From Puniceicoccaceae bacterium (GTDB lineage: Bacteria; Verrucomicrobiota; Verrucomicrobiia; Opitutales; Coraliomargaritaceae), in assembly GCA_902587165.1 (NCBI GenBank), contig CACIKF010000005.1, positions 1-64,000 of the forward strand: a stretch of DNA of 64,000 nt, written 5' to 3'. The translations under genes and the position numbers were made by a program. Each line of letters starts with the position of its first letter. The stretch's first letter is position 1. This document shows, piece by piece, positions 37,906 to 47,814 of the stretch. The notes below the pieces were generated by a model. It had not been told where the DNA came from, did no database searches, and worked only from the letters and a program-made list of their open reading frames with translations.

Positions 37906-38039
37906 GTCTAAAAATCTGCTTAAATTACAGTTCTAAAAAACGGTCTAATTCTAAAGAGCCGCGGAGGTTAAAAGAGAGAAAACGAAAAGCAACCCTAAGT
38001 TTGGGGATTTTTTTAATTCGGACAAGCAGGATGCCTAAA

Positions 38040-38486
38040 CTACTTGTCTGCTACCAGGATCTCTTTGATGTGTGCGACATAAGCCTCCGCGCCCCCGCGC
38101 TGGTAACCGGTCTTTTCAATCAATTCCCCTTCGGGAGAAAGCACCAATATCGTAGGAAACCCACGAATTCCGTATTTTTCGGATAATGCCTTGTTTTGGG
38201 CCTTTAAATCTTCGGACTGTTCCTTGCCGCGGGGAAAATCCAACTCGACCAAAACTAAATTGTCGGCCGCAAATTCCTTAAATACCTTTTGGCTGAAAAC
38301 TTCCTTGTCCAACTTGATACACCAACCGCACCAGTCAGAACCCGTGAAATCCAAAAGGAGCGGCTTTTGTTCAGCGGCAGCTTTAATTTTAGCCGCCGCG
38401 AAGTCAGTCATCCAATCGTCGCCTGCCATAAGAGAGGTATGGAAAACAATTATACCGAAAAGAGAAATTGAGAGTAGTTTTTGCAT
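38040..38486 (-). CDS. Periplasmic thioredoxin-fold protein
   Basis: 148 residues from ATG 38486 (MQKLLSISLFGIIVFHTSLMAG is a signal peptide; the frame extends 11 codons upstream). KPLLLDFTGSDWCGWCIKLDKEVFSQKVFKEFA contains the CGWC redox pair of thioredoxin_7/DsbD-tail-like proteins, and GIRGFPTILVLSPEGE supplies the cis-proline loop. It is likely a periplasmic disulfide reductase or isomerase. It stands alone between rplY and the divergent peptidase gene. Confidence 0.85.
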   Translation of the reverse strand: MQKLLSISLFGIIVFHTSLMAGDDWMTDFAAAKIKAAAEQKPLLLDFTGSDWCGWCIKLDKEVFSQKVFKEFAADNLVLVELDFPRGKEQSEDLKAQNKALSEKYGIRGFPTILVLSPEGELIEKTGYQRGGAEAYVAHIKEILVADK

Positions 38487-38592
38487 AGTATTAAATTTTT
38501 GAGGATTATTTTGTATCAATAGCAGATAGGGTCGCCCATGCGAGGGAGTATTCTCAATAAACCGAAAAAATTCGACTTATTCGAACTATTGC

Positions 38593-38610
38593 AGTATAGT
38601 TTTCTATACT
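38593..38610. promoter_or_regulatory. Inverted repeat in divergent promoter region
   Basis: AGTATAG-TTTT-CTATACT lies between the divergent thioredoxin-like and YugP-like genes. It could be an operator or a small hairpin; there is no direct evidence of function. Confidence 0.35.
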
Positions 38611-38661
38611 ATTTGGAACTATAGTTGCTTATAAAGTTCCTACAAAAAAACTCAACTAATC

Positions 38662-39330
38662 ATGTCATCAATTATCTTTTTCATCATCATACCTATCATT
38701 GTTGGACTCTGGGCGCAAATGAAGGTCAAAAGCACCTACGGTAAATACGTTCAAGTATCTTCTCGTGGACGTATTACAGGGCGAGAAGCAGCCCAAGCAG
38801 TCATGGAGAGCGCAGGCATCTACGACGTCGAAATCGTCGAATGCCACGGGACTTTGACCGATCACTATGATCCGAACAAAAAGCGACTCGCACTGAGTCA
38901 GGATAATTTCCAAGGCTCTAGCCTCGCAGCCCTGGGCGTGGCCGCCCACGAAGCCGGCCACGCCATTCAACACAAGCAGGCCTATGCGCCGCTCAACCTG
39001 CGTATGGCACTCGTGCCCATCACCAGTATCGCCTCGCAGGCCCTACCCTTTGTTATGCTCGGTGGCTTTATGCTGTTCCACAGCCCAATGCTGATCAACC
39101 TCGGCATCGCAATCTATTTGATCCTAACCGTCTTCCAGCTCGTCACACTGCCCGTCGAATTCGACGCCAGTAAACGTGCGAAGGCACAACTCGTCGGCCT
39201 CGGCATCATCGATCAAGACGAATTGGTTGGCGTCAACAAGACACTCGACGCAGCCGCTTACACGTATGTCGCCGCCTTTGTCTCCAGCCTCGGCTGGTTG
39301 CTCTACATGCTCCTCGGCAATCGCGACTAA
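38662..39330 (+). CDS. YugP-type membrane zinc metallopeptidase
   Basis: 222 residues. An N-terminal membrane segment (IIFFIIIPIIVGLWAQM), then GVAAHEAGHAIQH with the HExxH-type zinc site near residue 97, then further membrane segments (ALPFVMLGGFMLF, LGIAIYLILTVFQLVTLPVEFDAS). The LPVEFDASKRA phrase is a hallmark of this family, which degrades membrane or misfolded proteins. A clear terminator follows. Confidence 0.88.
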   Translation: MSSIIFFIIIPIIVGLWAQMKVKSTYGKYVQVSSRGRITGREAAQAVMESAGIYDVEIVECHGTLTDHYDPNKKRLALSQDNFQGSSLAALGVAAHEAGHAIQHKQAYAPLNLRMALVPITSIASQALPFVMLGGFMLFHSPMLINLGIAIYLILTVFQLVTLPVEFDASKRAKAQLVGLGIIDQDELVGVNKTLDAAAYTYVAAFVSSLGWLLYMLLGNRD

Positions 39331-39355
39331 GCTGCCAATTAGCTGACGCATCCTG

Positions 39356-39386
39356 ACACCCCGTCGAAACCGCCGGGGTGTTTTTG
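39356..39386 (+). terminator. Rho-independent terminator
   Basis: ACACCCCG and CGGGGTGT form an eight-pair stem with a 10-base loop, followed by TTTTT. It ends the peptidase transcript. Confidence 0.85.
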
Positions 39387-39494
39387 TGCATGCATCAACA
39401 CAGCAACACCCTTAATTTGTTTACATCACATTTACATTTTAAAAGTTGAAGCATTTTTTCAGATGTATTAATTTTTTATCCGTCTACACATTAA

Positions 39495-40739
39495 ATGCTT
39501 ATAAAAATATCTCTTATCGGCGTTAGCATTTTGCTACTTATGCCAACTGCCCAAGCAGTGATTCTCTACGACGGAGATGATTCAGGAAATTTAACTACAC
39601 CTTCGAGCGGAGCGCCGTTCGATTCTGTCGCACGTGTTTGCAACAATGGAGGTGGAAATACAGCAGGCAGTGCCGTCCATATTCGCGGGAAATACATGCT
39701 CACCGCGAATCACGTCCAACTACGGACGCATATCACATTCGATGGCATTACATACTTGGAGCGGGACGCCAGCTTCATCCCTATTAGAATCGGCACCACC
39801 GACATGAAGTTAATTAAGCTGGTGCAATCTCCCGGGTTGCCTGCGACCGAACTATTTTCCGACAACTCTGGTGATACATCTGTAACAACAACTTTAATTG
39901 GATGGGGAGTTGGCAGGGACACCGGAGTGAATGACTCAGGGGCAGGATCCACGAATATTTGGCAATGGGGCAACACTGGAACTCTGAAAAAACGATGGGG
40001 CACAAATACTATCGCCGCCTCTGGCAGCGGCGAAGTAACCACAGGCTCGAACTACGATTATTTGTTTACCTATTTAGACCGAAATGCAGGAATTAATGAA
40101 GCTGCAGCAACACTATACGACTCAGGATCTGGACTCTATTTAGAGCAGAATGGGTCTTGGAAGCTTGTGGGACTAACGACTGCAATTACCTCAATCAACG
40201 GTCCGACAGAACAAGAACCAACTAATCCTTACAACTCCACCTTTGGCATTTTTAATTCGCGCGATCGCAATTTTTTCGTGCGCATCAGCAGTTACACCTC
40301 CGCCATCGAAGCCGCCATCCCCGACACTGGCACCTACGCAGGCTGGAAAACGGACCACAGCCTCTACGAAGCCGACGCAGACAATACTGCCGACACGGAC
40401 AACGACGGCATCAGTCAACTACATGAATTTGCATTTGGCGGAGACCCTAACGTCAACAGCATCAGTATCCTGCCCACCCATAGGCTGGTCGAAGACAACG
40501 GCAGCACATACTTGGAAATCACACTCACGCGTCCAAAGAATCTTCAAGGAGTGACCTACATGCCCCAAACAACGGCTGATCTTTCAAACTGGCCGAGTGA
40601 CTCTACAGGTATCGCCGACAACGACCCTACTCCAATCGACAATGGCGACGGCACCGAGACACTCGCATACCGCCGCAGTCAAGCCGTGGCAGAAATGAAT
40701 CAAGCCTACCTGCGCGTCAAGATTTCCGAAACGCCATAG
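39495..40739 (+). CDS. Secreted trypsin-like serine protease
   Basis: 414 residues with a signal peptide ([21 protein letters not shown]). Catalytic triad candidates: histidine in MLTANHVQ (near residue 76), aspartate in TTDMKLIKL (near 103), and serine in [10 protein letters not shown] (near 216), all in trypsin-like context. After the protease domain come an acidic thrombospondin-3-type stretch ([26 protein letters not shown]) and a C-terminal domain of about 90 residues ending [11 protein letters not shown], common in Verrucomicrobiota secreted proteins. It is probably extracellular, monocistronic, upstream of tRNA-Pro. Confidence 0.8.
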   Translation: MLIKISLIGVSILLLMPTAQAVILYDGDDSGNLTTPSSGAPFDSVARVCNNGGGNTAGSAVHIRGKYMLTANHVQLRTHITFDGITYLERDASFIPIRIGTTDMKLIKLVQSPGLPATELFSDNSGDTSVTTTLIGWGVGRDTGVNDSGAGSTNIWQWGNTGTLKKRWGTNTIAASGSGEVTTGSNYDYLFTYLDRNAGINEAAATLYDSGSGLYLEQNGSWKLVGLTTAITSINGPTEQEPTNPYNSTFGIFNSRDRNFFVRISSYTSAIEAAIPDTGTYAGWKTDHSLYEADADNTADTDNDGISQLHEFAFGGDPNVNSISILPTHRLVEDNGSTYLEITLTRPKNLQGVTYMPQTTADLSNWPSDSTGIADNDPTPIDNGDGTETLAYRRSQAVAEMNQAYLRVKISETP

Positions 40740-40798
40740 GAATCCGATAAAGGCTTGACCCATACATCAGCTGCGCCATCTTTCGCAATCTTTCTCGT

Positions 40799-40876
<78 letters not shown>

Positions 40877-40885
40877 TGGGAATGA

Positions 40886-40919
40886 CGGCACGCTTCCTCC
40901 AGAGCGTGCCATTTTTTTT
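40886..40919 (+). terminator. Terminator of tRNA-Pro
   Basis: GGCACGC and GCGTGCC form a seven-pair stem, followed by a run of eight T. It lies between tRNA-Pro and the GH20 gene and excludes starts upstream of 40924 for that gene. Confidence 0.85.
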
Positions 40920-40923
40920 GCCA

Positions 40924-42312
40924 ATGTTTTTAAATAATACCGCTCTCTTTGCTCGTCGTGGTCTGATGCTCGATATTAGTCGCAACCGAGTGCCAACAGT
41001 TGAAACTCTCCATAGCTTGATTGATGCTCTACAAGCGCTCAACTATAATGAGTTGCAACTCTATACCGAACACACCTTCGCCTTCGCTGAGCACAAAACA
41101 GTTTGGCAGAACGCCTCGCCGATGACAGCTAAGGAGATCCTCCAACTCGACGGCTATTGCGCAGATCGTGGCATCAAATTGGTGCCTAATCAAAATTCCT
41201 TTGGCCACATGGAGCGCTGGCTAAAACACGCAGACTACAAGCCACTCGCAGAATGCCCCGAAGGCTTTCAGCATCCTCTTGCTGGCTGGCGCGATACTGG
41301 CAGCACACTCTACCCCGATGCAGACAGCGCCGCTTTTATGGATAAACTTTACGCCGAGCTACTCCCCAATTTTAGCTCGTGCCAGCTTCATATCGGAGGC
41401 GACGAGCCATGGGAACTGGGTAAAGGCCGCAGCGCAGAGCGCGTCCAACGCGAAGGTAAACACCGCGTCTATTTGGACTTCATGAAGCAACTTTTCGCAC
41501 TGGCAGAGAAACACGGCCAAACTGCTCAATTCTGGGCAGACATTATTATGGAGCGCCCCGATCTGGTGTCGGAATTACCCAAAGGTGTTATCCCAGTCAT
41601 CTGGGGCTACGAGGCCGACTCACCATTTGCCGAGCAATGCCGCATAGTGGCGGAAGCCGGCTTCCGCGATCAATTCTACGTCGCACCTGGTGCGGGTAAT
41701 TGGAATTCCTTCTCTGGTCGCCTAGATGTGGCCAAGGCTAATATCCGCTTAGCCGCCAAACATGGTCTCGCTAACGGCGCGCGCGGCCTGTTACTCACCG
41801 CATGGGGTGATAACGGGCATCATCAGCCTTGGTTTACCCTATATCCCGCCCTCATCATCGCAGCGGCAGAGTGTCATGGGCAAAGTCTCGACGAGACCGA
41901 ACTAGCCGAAATAATCGACACCCTCTTTTACCCGAATAAATCAAAAGGACAGGGCACGAGCATCTGCGCCCTAGGTCAGATCGACGGTCTGCTCACGCAG
42001 CCCTCACCCCCGAATAGTTTTCTAAACAGTGCCTTCTTCGCGAACGAAAAACAGCTAATCGAGACCCTACTACCTCTGGCTAATCAGACCGAGCTTGCAA
42101 AATGCGAGGAGGCATTGAACGCGATCCGGACTAACGGGCTTGATCCCGAAATCGCCCTCTCTATACGCTTAAATCGAGCAGGATTAGAGCGATGCCTCAA
42201 TAAGACTCCCTCCGAAAGCAAAGATCAATTGGCTAAGGACTTCGCCACGCAATGGCGAAGGCATAGCCGTGAAGGTGGCCTCAAAGATAGTCTGGCTCGG
42301 ATGCATAGCTAA
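40924..42312 (+). CDS. Glycoside hydrolase family 20-like beta-N-acetylhexosaminidase
   Basis: 462 residues from ATG 40924; an ATG at 40876 lies in the tRNA CCA end and upstream of a terminator, so it is rejected. [28 protein letters not shown] begins the TIM barrel, [15 protein letters not shown] is a core strand, and [12 protein letters not shown] carries the aspartate-glutamate catalytic pair (near residue 160). The usual N-terminal GH20b domain is absent, and no signal peptide is seen, so it probably acts in the cytoplasm on imported chitooligosaccharides or glycan fragments. Confidence 0.8.
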   Translation: MFLNNTALFARRGLMLDISRNRVPTVETLHSLIDALQALNYNELQLYTEHTFAFAEHKTVWQNASPMTAKEILQLDGYCADRGIKLVPNQNSFGHMERWLKHADYKPLAECPEGFQHPLAGWRDTGSTLYPDADSAAFMDKLYAELLPNFSSCQLHIGGDEPWELGKGRSAERVQREGKHRVYLDFMKQLFALAEKHGQTAQFWADIIMERPDLVSELPKGVIPVIWGYEADSPFAEQCRIVAEAGFRDQFYVAPGAGNWNSFSGRLDVAKANIRLAAKHGLANGARGLLLTAWGDNGHHQPWFTLYPALIIAAAECHGQSLDETELAEIIDTLFYPNKSKGQGTSICALGQIDGLLTQPSPPNSFLNSAFFANEKQLIETLLPLANQTELAKCEEALNAIRTNGLDPEIALSIRLNRAGLERCLNKTPSESKDQLAKDFATQWRRHSREGGLKDSLARMHS

Positions 42313-42367
42313 AAAGCGAACAAAGCAAGTTGCCAACGCTCCTTAAAGATTCCTTAATTAGATACCA

Positions 42368-43324
42368 ATGTTGCAACGACTCACTCTCCTAGTTCTCCTG
42401 TTATGGTGTAGCGTCCTCGAAGCTCAAAACCGAGAACTGCTCGGTGAATACAAAATCGGCATCGTCGGGCGCGACCTAGAAGACGCCATCTACCAAGCTG
42501 CCCGCGAAGGGGCTCAAGCTGCGGCGCTCAAACTCAACGAAAAGTATTCGATCGACATTGAATTAGTTATTTTCACTCCAGATAAGACTAAGGGAGGTAG
42601 TCAGATGACTTCACTGGCCGAACTCTTCATTGAAAATGCGGACGGTTTAATCATCAGTCCGGAAAATACCGAAGCCGTCCGAGCATCCATAGACTTTGCC
42701 TTACAACAAGGTCAAGAAGTCGTCTTTTTCGAAAGCCAGCTCTCCGACCGTGAGTCACTCACTTCGGTCTTGGCCGACGAGGTCGAAGCTGGCCGCCTAG
42801 CAGGGCGCGCGATTCTAGCCAAACTTCCGACGAAGGCTCGCGTCGCAATACTCACAAGCGCTACACCAGGTGCGGAGTTGGAGCAGCGAATGACTGGTTT
42901 ACGCGAGGTGCTTAGCTATCGCCGCATCGAGACAACGATCACCTGTGCGCCCGACTATCTTTCTGCGATCGAAGCGATTCGTGCCGCCGAAGAAGCCGAC
43001 CGCAACGATCTAATCAAGGGCTGGGTTTTCCTCGAAGATTGGCCGCTGCTCGGTCTGCCCGCACTCCCATGGAAGCCCGGTAAAATACCCATCGTCGCCA
43101 TTCAATCCTCACCTTCTGCCTTCATCTATGTCGATCAAGGCTACCTCGATGCGCTCGTTGTCCACCCTTACTATGATTGGGGATATAAAAGCGTCGAGAC
43201 CATGATTGAGAAGCTTCATAATAAGCTAGAACCCGATGTGACCATCGTCCGCACCAAGCCTCGCATCGTCGATTGGCGGAATGCCGAAGACTACCGTGAT
43301 AGCTGGAAAAAGTGGCTTAAGTAA
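42368..43324 (+). CDS. Periplasmic sugar-binding protein-like
   Basis: 318 residues. A signal peptide (MLQRLTLLVLLLWCSVLEAQ) is followed by a Peripla_BP_4/ribose-binding fold: YKIGIVGRDLEDAIYQAAREGAQAAALKL, LFIENADGLIISPENTEAV, VLADEVEAGRLAGRAI. It resembles substrate-binding components of ABC sugar importers or sensors, but no permease or ATPase is adjacent. It lies 55 bases after the GH20 gene, so a role in recognising its products is possible. Confidence 0.75.
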   Translation: MLQRLTLLVLLLWCSVLEAQNRELLGEYKIGIVGRDLEDAIYQAAREGAQAAALKLNEKYSIDIELVIFTPDKTKGGSQMTSLAELFIENADGLIISPENTEAVRASIDFALQQGQEVVFFESQLSDRESLTSVLADEVEAGRLAGRAILAKLPTKARVAILTSATPGAELEQRMTGLREVLSYRRIETTITCAPDYLSAIEAIRAAEEADRNDLIKGWVFLEDWPLLGLPALPWKPGKIPIVAIQSSPSAFIYVDQGYLDALVVHPYYDWGYKSVETMIEKLHNKLEPDVTIVRTKPRIVDWRNAEDYRDSWKKWLK

Positions 43325-43376
43325 AAACCTTGGCGGGTGATTTATTCGGTGTATGGCTTTTACTTTTTGAAAAAGT

Positions 43377-43676
43377 TTATCCGCCAACTTTATGCCTCTC
43401 GCCAGTATCACTGTGCCCAAGATCGCGCTCTGGCACGACATGGTCGCGTATGCATTGCTTCAACTCTTTGATTTCAGGGAAACGAGCCTCCGTCTTTCGA
43501 TCCCAAATCGATTCGCCATCTAAGCTTACACGAAAGGTGCCACCCGTATCGGAAGGACGTAGTGTGACCGCACCAAGCTCTGCTTCGAAGGTAGTCAAAA
43601 GTTCCTGCGCTGTCCAAGCGGCGCGAAGAAGCCAACGGCAACCAGGGCAGTATTCAATTTCAATTTGTGGTTTCAT
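43377..43676 (-). CDS. Rdx/SelW-family redox protein
   Basis: 99 residues. IEIEYCPGCRWLLRAAWTAQELLTTF has the CxxC motif and helix of the SelT/SelW/SelH (Rdx) family; the selenocysteine position is a plain cysteine. GTFRVSLDGESIWDRKTEARFPEIKELKQCIRDHV matches the rest. Physiological partner unknown. It is the last gene of the ybaB-recR-folB-folK run. Confidence 0.88.
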   Translation of the reverse strand: MKPQIEIEYCPGCRWLLRAAWTAQELLTTFEAELGAVTLRPSDTGGTFRVSLDGESIWDRKTEARFPEIKELKQCIRDHVVPERDLGHSDTGERHKVGG

Positions 43677-43727
43677 TTTCTAAAATATTTGCCTGTGACG
43701 GTGATGCTCTAAGCTAAGATCAGGACC

Positions 43728-44228
43728 CTAGACAATTTCAAGTTTCAATTCGTAGAGCTTGAGCCTATCCATCGGCAAAGACGCAGCCAAATGAGCTATG
43801 CTTTGACCTAGAATCTCCAAATTCGGCGCGATAGCGCAGAGTGGATGCACGACGAAGTCGCGTTCAGCTATGCGTGGATGTGGGACTTTAAGGCGCTCGT
43901 GCTCGATTATTTCATCTCCGTAGGCGATGATGTCTAGATCGATACTACGCGGTGCCCACTCGCCTTTGCTCACTCGCCCGAGTTGCGATTCCACTTCGAG
44001 ACAGTAGTCCAGCAAGGCAAGTGGCGCCATCGAGGTCTCGACCCCGACCATGGCGTTAAGGAAATCATTGGCCTCCCCCATACCAACAGCGCAGTTCTCA
44101 TAAACAGGACTAATTTGTAAAACTTTGAGCCGATCATCCGCCGCTAATGCCTTGAGCGCAGACTGCATTTGTCCTAGTCGATCACCAAGGTTACTACCGA
44201 GTGCGATGTAGGCGCGCACTAACGGCAT
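43728..44228 (-). CDS. folK: 2-amino-4-hydroxy-6-hydroxymethyldihydropteridine pyrophosphokinase
   Basis: 166 residues from ATG 44228 (MPLVRAYIALGSNLGDR), which overlaps the end of folB by 10 bases. AYIALGSNLGDRLGQM, VYENCAVG and SIDLDIIAYGDEIIEHERLKVPHPRIAERDFVVHPL are diagnostic. It transfers pyrophosphate from ATP to the pterin in folate synthesis, the step after FolB. Confidence 0.95.
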   Translation of the reverse strand: MPLVRAYIALGSNLGDRLGQMQSALKALAADDRLKVLQISPVYENCAVGMGEANDFLNAMVGVETSMAPLALLDYCLEVESQLGRVSKGEWAPRSIDLDIIAYGDEIIEHERLKVPHPRIAERDFVVHPLCAIAPNLEILGQSIAHLAASLPMDRLKLYELKLEIV

Positions 44229-44584
44229 CGCGTCACCTCCGCAGCGAAGTAGTCGCAGACGCAATCAACAGGCACGGAGGGTTTTTTCACCTCTACAGTA
44301 ACAGATACAAGCTTGGCAAAACGCTCAAGTATGCCCACTGCGATGGCATCGGCTGCCGCCTCAATCATATTAAAACGTTGCTCGGTGAAAATCTTTTTGA
44401 TCGTTTCGAAGAGTTCCACGTAATTCACCGTAGATTCTGGACTATCTGTTGCTAAATCGAGTGAAGGATCGAGCTCGACCACTACATCAAGGTGGAAACG
44501 TTGCCCCAACTTTGCTTCTTCTTCGAGTAGCCCATGTCGGGCAAAAAAAACCAGTTCTTTGAGGATAATTTTAGCAGTTTTCAT
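44219..44584 (-). CDS. folB: Dihydroneopterin aldolase
   Basis: 121 residues from ATG 44584 (MKTAKIILKELVFFARHGLLEEE); the 34-codon upstream extension would reach into the protease gene and is rejected. FFARHGLLEEEAKLGQRFHLDVVVELD and SVTVEVKKPSVPVDCVCDY match the tunnelling-fold family. It makes 6-hydroxymethyl-dihydropterin for FolK, whose gene overlaps it. Confidence 0.93.
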   Translation of the reverse strand: MKTAKIILKELVFFARHGLLEEEAKLGQRFHLDVVVELDPSLDLATDSPESTVNYVELFETIKKIFTEQRFNMIEAAADAIAVGILERFAKLVSVTVEVKKPSVPVDCVCDYFAAEVTRCR

Positions 44585-44643
44585 GGCATATATAAAACCG
44601 TTTCTAGTGGAAATAGGAAGAATACAATTCAACAAATCGATTG

Positions 44644-45282
44644 CTACTGAGGAGATGAAGCTTGGTAAGACTGCCAATTTTGCCATGCAAAGAGTGCCAT
44701 GAAAATGGGTAACAAGATTGTACCGAGATAGAGGTATCCAGCGACGCCGATAATGACTGCAACGATGGAACTGATCAAATGGACGTTGTGCTGTTTCTTA
44801 GGACCTAGAATCGCGGCCATCATTTGCCCACCATCCATCGGATAGACCGGTAGACAATTTAGGATCGACCATGCGATACTGACCCAAATCAAATCTCTGA
44901 GGAAGGGAAGAAAAAGAGAACCTTCCGGTATCGAAATACTGGGAGCAAGGACAATGAGTAGCACTCCGAATACGAACTGCAGTGCAGGACCCGCGGCGGT
45001 CACAACAAATGACTGTTTGCGATCCAGCTTACCTGCAGGGAAGGAGGCATAACCACCGAAGGCTCGCAGGGTGATCGCTGCGGGGAGGCCATATTTCCGA
45101 ATGGTAAGCGCGTGCCCGAGTTCATGTATCATGATTGATAGAAAACCCGCAAAGACAAAGACAAGCACTAGCAAAATATCAGTTGAATTGGCAGCATGGA
45201 GGCCACCTCCGATAAAGGCCATCGTGATCCAGAACCATGGCTCCACCCGAACGGGAATGCCTAAAATAGAAAATTGTATCAT
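44644..45282 (-). CDS. Site-2-type membrane zinc protease (M50)
   Basis: 212 residues with about five hydrophobic segments. SIMIHELGHALTIRKYG holds HExxH near residue 53 and LNCLPVYPMDGGQMMAA the third ligand in the NxxPxxxxDGG motif (near 150). It is a short rhomboid-like S2P homologue without PDZ or CBS domains. It starts six bases after the recR stop, in the same operon; its substrate is unknown. Confidence 0.88.
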   Translation of the reverse strand: MIQFSILGIPVRVEPWFWITMAFIGGGLHAANSTDILLVLVFVFAGFLSIMIHELGHALTIRKYGLPAAITLRAFGGYASFPAGKLDRKQSFVVTAAGPALQFVFGVLLIVLAPSISIPEGSLFLPFLRDLIWVSIAWSILNCLPVYPMDGGQMMAAILGPKKQHNVHLISSIVAVIIGVAGYLYLGTILLPIFMALFAWQNWQSYQASSPQ

Positions 45283-45287
45283 GGAGA

Positions 45288-45884
45288 CTATTCGTAAGTG
45301 CGGCGGCCTTCAAGCGCGCTGCGCAGTGTGACCGAGTCCGCGTAGGTCACACCGCCACCGCTGGGCAGGCCGAAGCCGATACGAGAGAGTTTAATCGGCC
45401 GATCCTCGACTAGCTCTTCTTGAATGAAATGACAAGTTGCCTGCCCTTCGATATCGTTGGAGAGAGCGAGGACTAACTCAGTAACTTCGCCCGTTTGGAT
45501 ACGGGCTTGAAGGCTTTTTAAATTTAGCTTATCGGGGTCAACTCCATGAATTGGAGAAAGTTTGCCGTGCAGCACGTGGTAGCGAGCTTTCCAAGCACTA
45601 GAGCGCTCAATCGCGATCAAATCGGGAACATGCTCGACCACACAAATCTTACTGGCGTCGCGGTTAGCATCTTCGCAAATAGCGCAAATTTCACTCTCGG
45701 CCATGTTACCACAAATTTTGCAGCGGCAGATGGACTCACGCGCTAGCTTCATTGAATTCAGTAGCTCGGGCATTGTGTCAGGTTTTTCAACTAACAAATG
45801 CATGGCTACTCGTTCAGCGGAGCGATAGCCCAAACCCGGTAGGCGTTTAAGCTGCTGGATTAGGGAATCGTAGGCAGGTGTCAT
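45288..45884 (-). CDS. recR: Recombination protein RecR
   Basis: 198 residues. Helix-hairpin-helix LKRLPGLGYRSAERVAMHLL, four-cysteine zinc site CRCKICGNMAESEICAIC, and the TOPRIM domain with VVEHVPDLIAIERS and HVLHGKLSPIHGVDPDKL. It loads RecA with RecF/RecO at gaps. ybaB lies just upstream, the common ybaB-recR pair. Confidence 0.97.
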   Translation of the reverse strand: MTPAYDSLIQQLKRLPGLGYRSAERVAMHLLVEKPDTMPELLNSMKLARESICRCKICGNMAESEICAICEDANRDASKICVVEHVPDLIAIERSSAWKARYHVLHGKLSPIHGVDPDKLNLKSLQARIQTGEVTELVLALSNDIEGQATCHFIQEELVEDRPIKLSRIGFGLPSGGGVTYADSVTLRSALEGRRTYE

Positions 45885-45955
45885 TTCCAGAGATCAAGAG
45901 GCAATTGACAGAGGCCAGAGAAGAGAAGACATATGCCCAAGCGATGACAAAGGGC

Positions 45956-46267
45956 CTACATTAATCCAGGAAAGCCACCCATCCCGCCAGTCACGGAACC
46001 CATTGCTTCTTCGCTGGTTTCCTTGGCCTTGGCTGCAGCTTCTTGGACGGCTGATAGGAGCGTCTCTTCTATGAAGTCGGCGTCTTCTTTTAAAAATTCG
46101 GGATCGATCTTGAAGCCTTGAAACTCGCCTTGCCCGTTGATCTTAACGTTGATGGCGCCACCTCCGCTAGAAACCTCTAAAATAGTTCCGGAGAGCTCGG
46201 TCTGCACCGCCTCCATCTGTCTTTGCATTTTTTGTGCTTGTTTGAGTAATTTACCGACGCCTGCCAT
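45956..46267 (-). CDS. YbaB/EbfC nucleoid-associated protein
   Basis: 103 residues. MAGVGKLLKQAQKMQRQMEAVQTELSGTILEVSSGGGAINVKINGQGEFQGFKIDPEFL is characteristic; the C-terminus is glycine-methionine-rich (GGMGGFPGLM). It binds DNA as a dimer. Transcription starts here for the run ending at the Rdx gene. Confidence 0.95.
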   Translation of the reverse strand: MAGVGKLLKQAQKMQRQMEAVQTELSGTILEVSSGGGAINVKINGQGEFQGFKIDPEFLKEDADFIEETLLSAVQEAAAKAKETSEEAMGSVTGGMGGFPGLM

Positions 46268-46356
46268 AGTCTAGTCTTCCTGATTTAATAGCTTGTTGAA
46301 TTTGTGAATTTTGTAGTGTCCAGAAACTAAGCGCATTGAGTCAAGCCGATTGCAAT

Positions 46357-47165
46357 TTATACCACTTGATCAGGCACGCTCGCATCGAGTCGAAAGCGCA
46401 CGTGGCTATCCTGACCTCCCAAAACTAGAGTGTTCGGGCCATGAATGAGTTTTACACGCGTTTCTTGGCTATTCCCACCAATTGGAATGCCGTTTACAAC
46501 TGTACCAAGTTGACTGGTCTTATCTTCGATAAAGACAGAATCACCAACGGTATCTATTATACAGTGTTTACGCGACACCCGAAAGGGCGAGCGATCTGAG
46601 ATTAGGATCTGGTTCTGGAGTATCGCCTTTGTTCCTGTGGTCTGAGTTCGACGGCAAAAATGAAAGGGAAAAAATCTAAGAAGTCGTTTTTTGAGTGCGG
46701 TTTGCTGGTGCATTTCTTCTGAATCAGGTTCAATCAGAACTTGGACCGCAGTCCTCCTTGAGCCAAATATACCTTGATGGCGATGCTTAACAGCAGGTTG
46801 GAGTTCGTTAAGTTTATCCAAAGCGATTAGCAGGCGATCGTTCGTCACCCTCAGCCGGTCGAAGATCATAGTTAAATAAGGTACTAGCTGCTCACCCCCT
46901 TCATCCAAAATTTGTTGAAAATCTTGGCGCTCGATGACTTCGATTGTAGTGGGCTCTAAGGCCCGTGCCGTCGCAGAGCGGGGGCGACTCTCAATCATCG
47001 CCATTTCTCCGAATGTTTCGCCTGCCCCTATATAGCTAATATAAGCTTTTGCCCATCTCTTTGTATCGAGATCTTTACGAAGCCCTCAATTACACGTTAA
47101 GCTTGTTCGCCATGGTCGCCCTCTGCGAATATCAACTTTAAGGCCTGGAATTTATCCGTCTTCAT
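46357..47165 (-). pseudogene. Broken cyclic-nucleotide-binding/FHA gene
   Basis: Read from ATG 47165, the first 22 codons (MKTDKFQALKLIFAEGDHGEQA) are followed by an in-frame TAA (47097-47099), then RVIEGFVKISIQRDGQKLILAI to a TAG (47028-47030). The frame then shifts by one missing base into SYIGAGETFGEMAMIESRPRSATARA. Joined, these are one cNMP-binding domain followed by a coiled region and an FHA domain (SRKHCIIDTVGDSVFIEDKTSQLGTVVNG, end near 46370). The remaining open frame from 47004 keeps only part of the first domain plus FHA. Its ATG overlaps the stop of the CBS gene. Confidence 0.8.
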
Positions 47166-47446
47166 ACCAAAATGCAATAAACCAAATTACGCTGGATACA
47201 CTCAGCCATGACCTCACGCACCTGAGTTACCTTTAAATCTCGTTCTGCGGAAAGTACACGAGTCAAAACGTCGCACTTGGTAAAAATACCAAAAATAGAA
47301 CGACCTTTTTTAACGAGAACGGAAACTATGCGCTGCCGGTCCATCTCAGAAACTGCTTGTTTAATGGAGGTCTCATCGGTCACATAGAAGATAGAAGCAC
47401 TTTTTTTACTAAGGGCCTTATAAACAGATACTTTATTCAGCGGCAT
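47162..47446 (-). CDS. Truncated CBS-domain protein
   Basis: 94 residues. YKALSKKSASIFYVTDETSIKQAVSEMDRQRIVSVLVKKGRSIFGIFTKCDVLTRVLS is one CBS motif, but the second, beginning VTQVREVMAEC, breaks off after a few residues (IQRNLVYCILV), where a CBS pair would need about 50 more. It is probably a decayed partner of the cNMP/FHA gene, whose ATG overlaps its stop (47162-47165). It may no longer be functional. Confidence 0.55.
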   Translation of the reverse strand: MPLNKVSVYKALSKKSASIFYVTDETSIKQAVSEMDRQRIVSVLVKKGRSIFGIFTKCDVLTRVLSAERDLKVTQVREVMAECIQRNLVYCILV

Positions 47447-47814
47447 GCTATTAAAGTGTTTAATGACACAATTCTAGCAACACCTCTTTGATAAGCCAAC
47501 TGTAATATAAATGAGCTTCGACACATCTAGCCACTCAGCGATCAATTGACTGCATTTAATTATCTGCAGGAATCAATATCAGTGGCTCCATCCAAGCTGG
47601 CGCCGTTGCACTCATTGTCTAATGATTAGCGGATACAAAAAACGCCGCCCAATTGCTTGGGCAGCGATCAATGACAAACAACAAATAAACGCTAACTTAT
47701 ACATACTCAGACGTGTAAACCTGCTTAACGTTCAATAAATCTGAAAAAATTATAGAAAAATTTAAGCCTAAAAATATTGCAGGAAAAATATATCTGTATC
47801 TCATTGTAAGACAT
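47447..47814. other. Intergenic region with orphan minus-strand terminator
   Basis: No gene is visible. At 47639-47661 GCTGCCCAA/TTGGGCGGC forms a hairpin on the minus strand followed by GTTTTTTG, a good terminator, but no minus-strand gene lies upstream of it before the plus-strand DUF2288 gene at 47815. It is consistent with loss of genes here. Confidence 0.45.

Noticed and set aside
47097-47099. TAA read as tyrosine (stop-codon reassignment)
   Set aside because: Most genes in the window end in TAA, and the cNMP gene also needs a frameshift repair, so decay is simpler.
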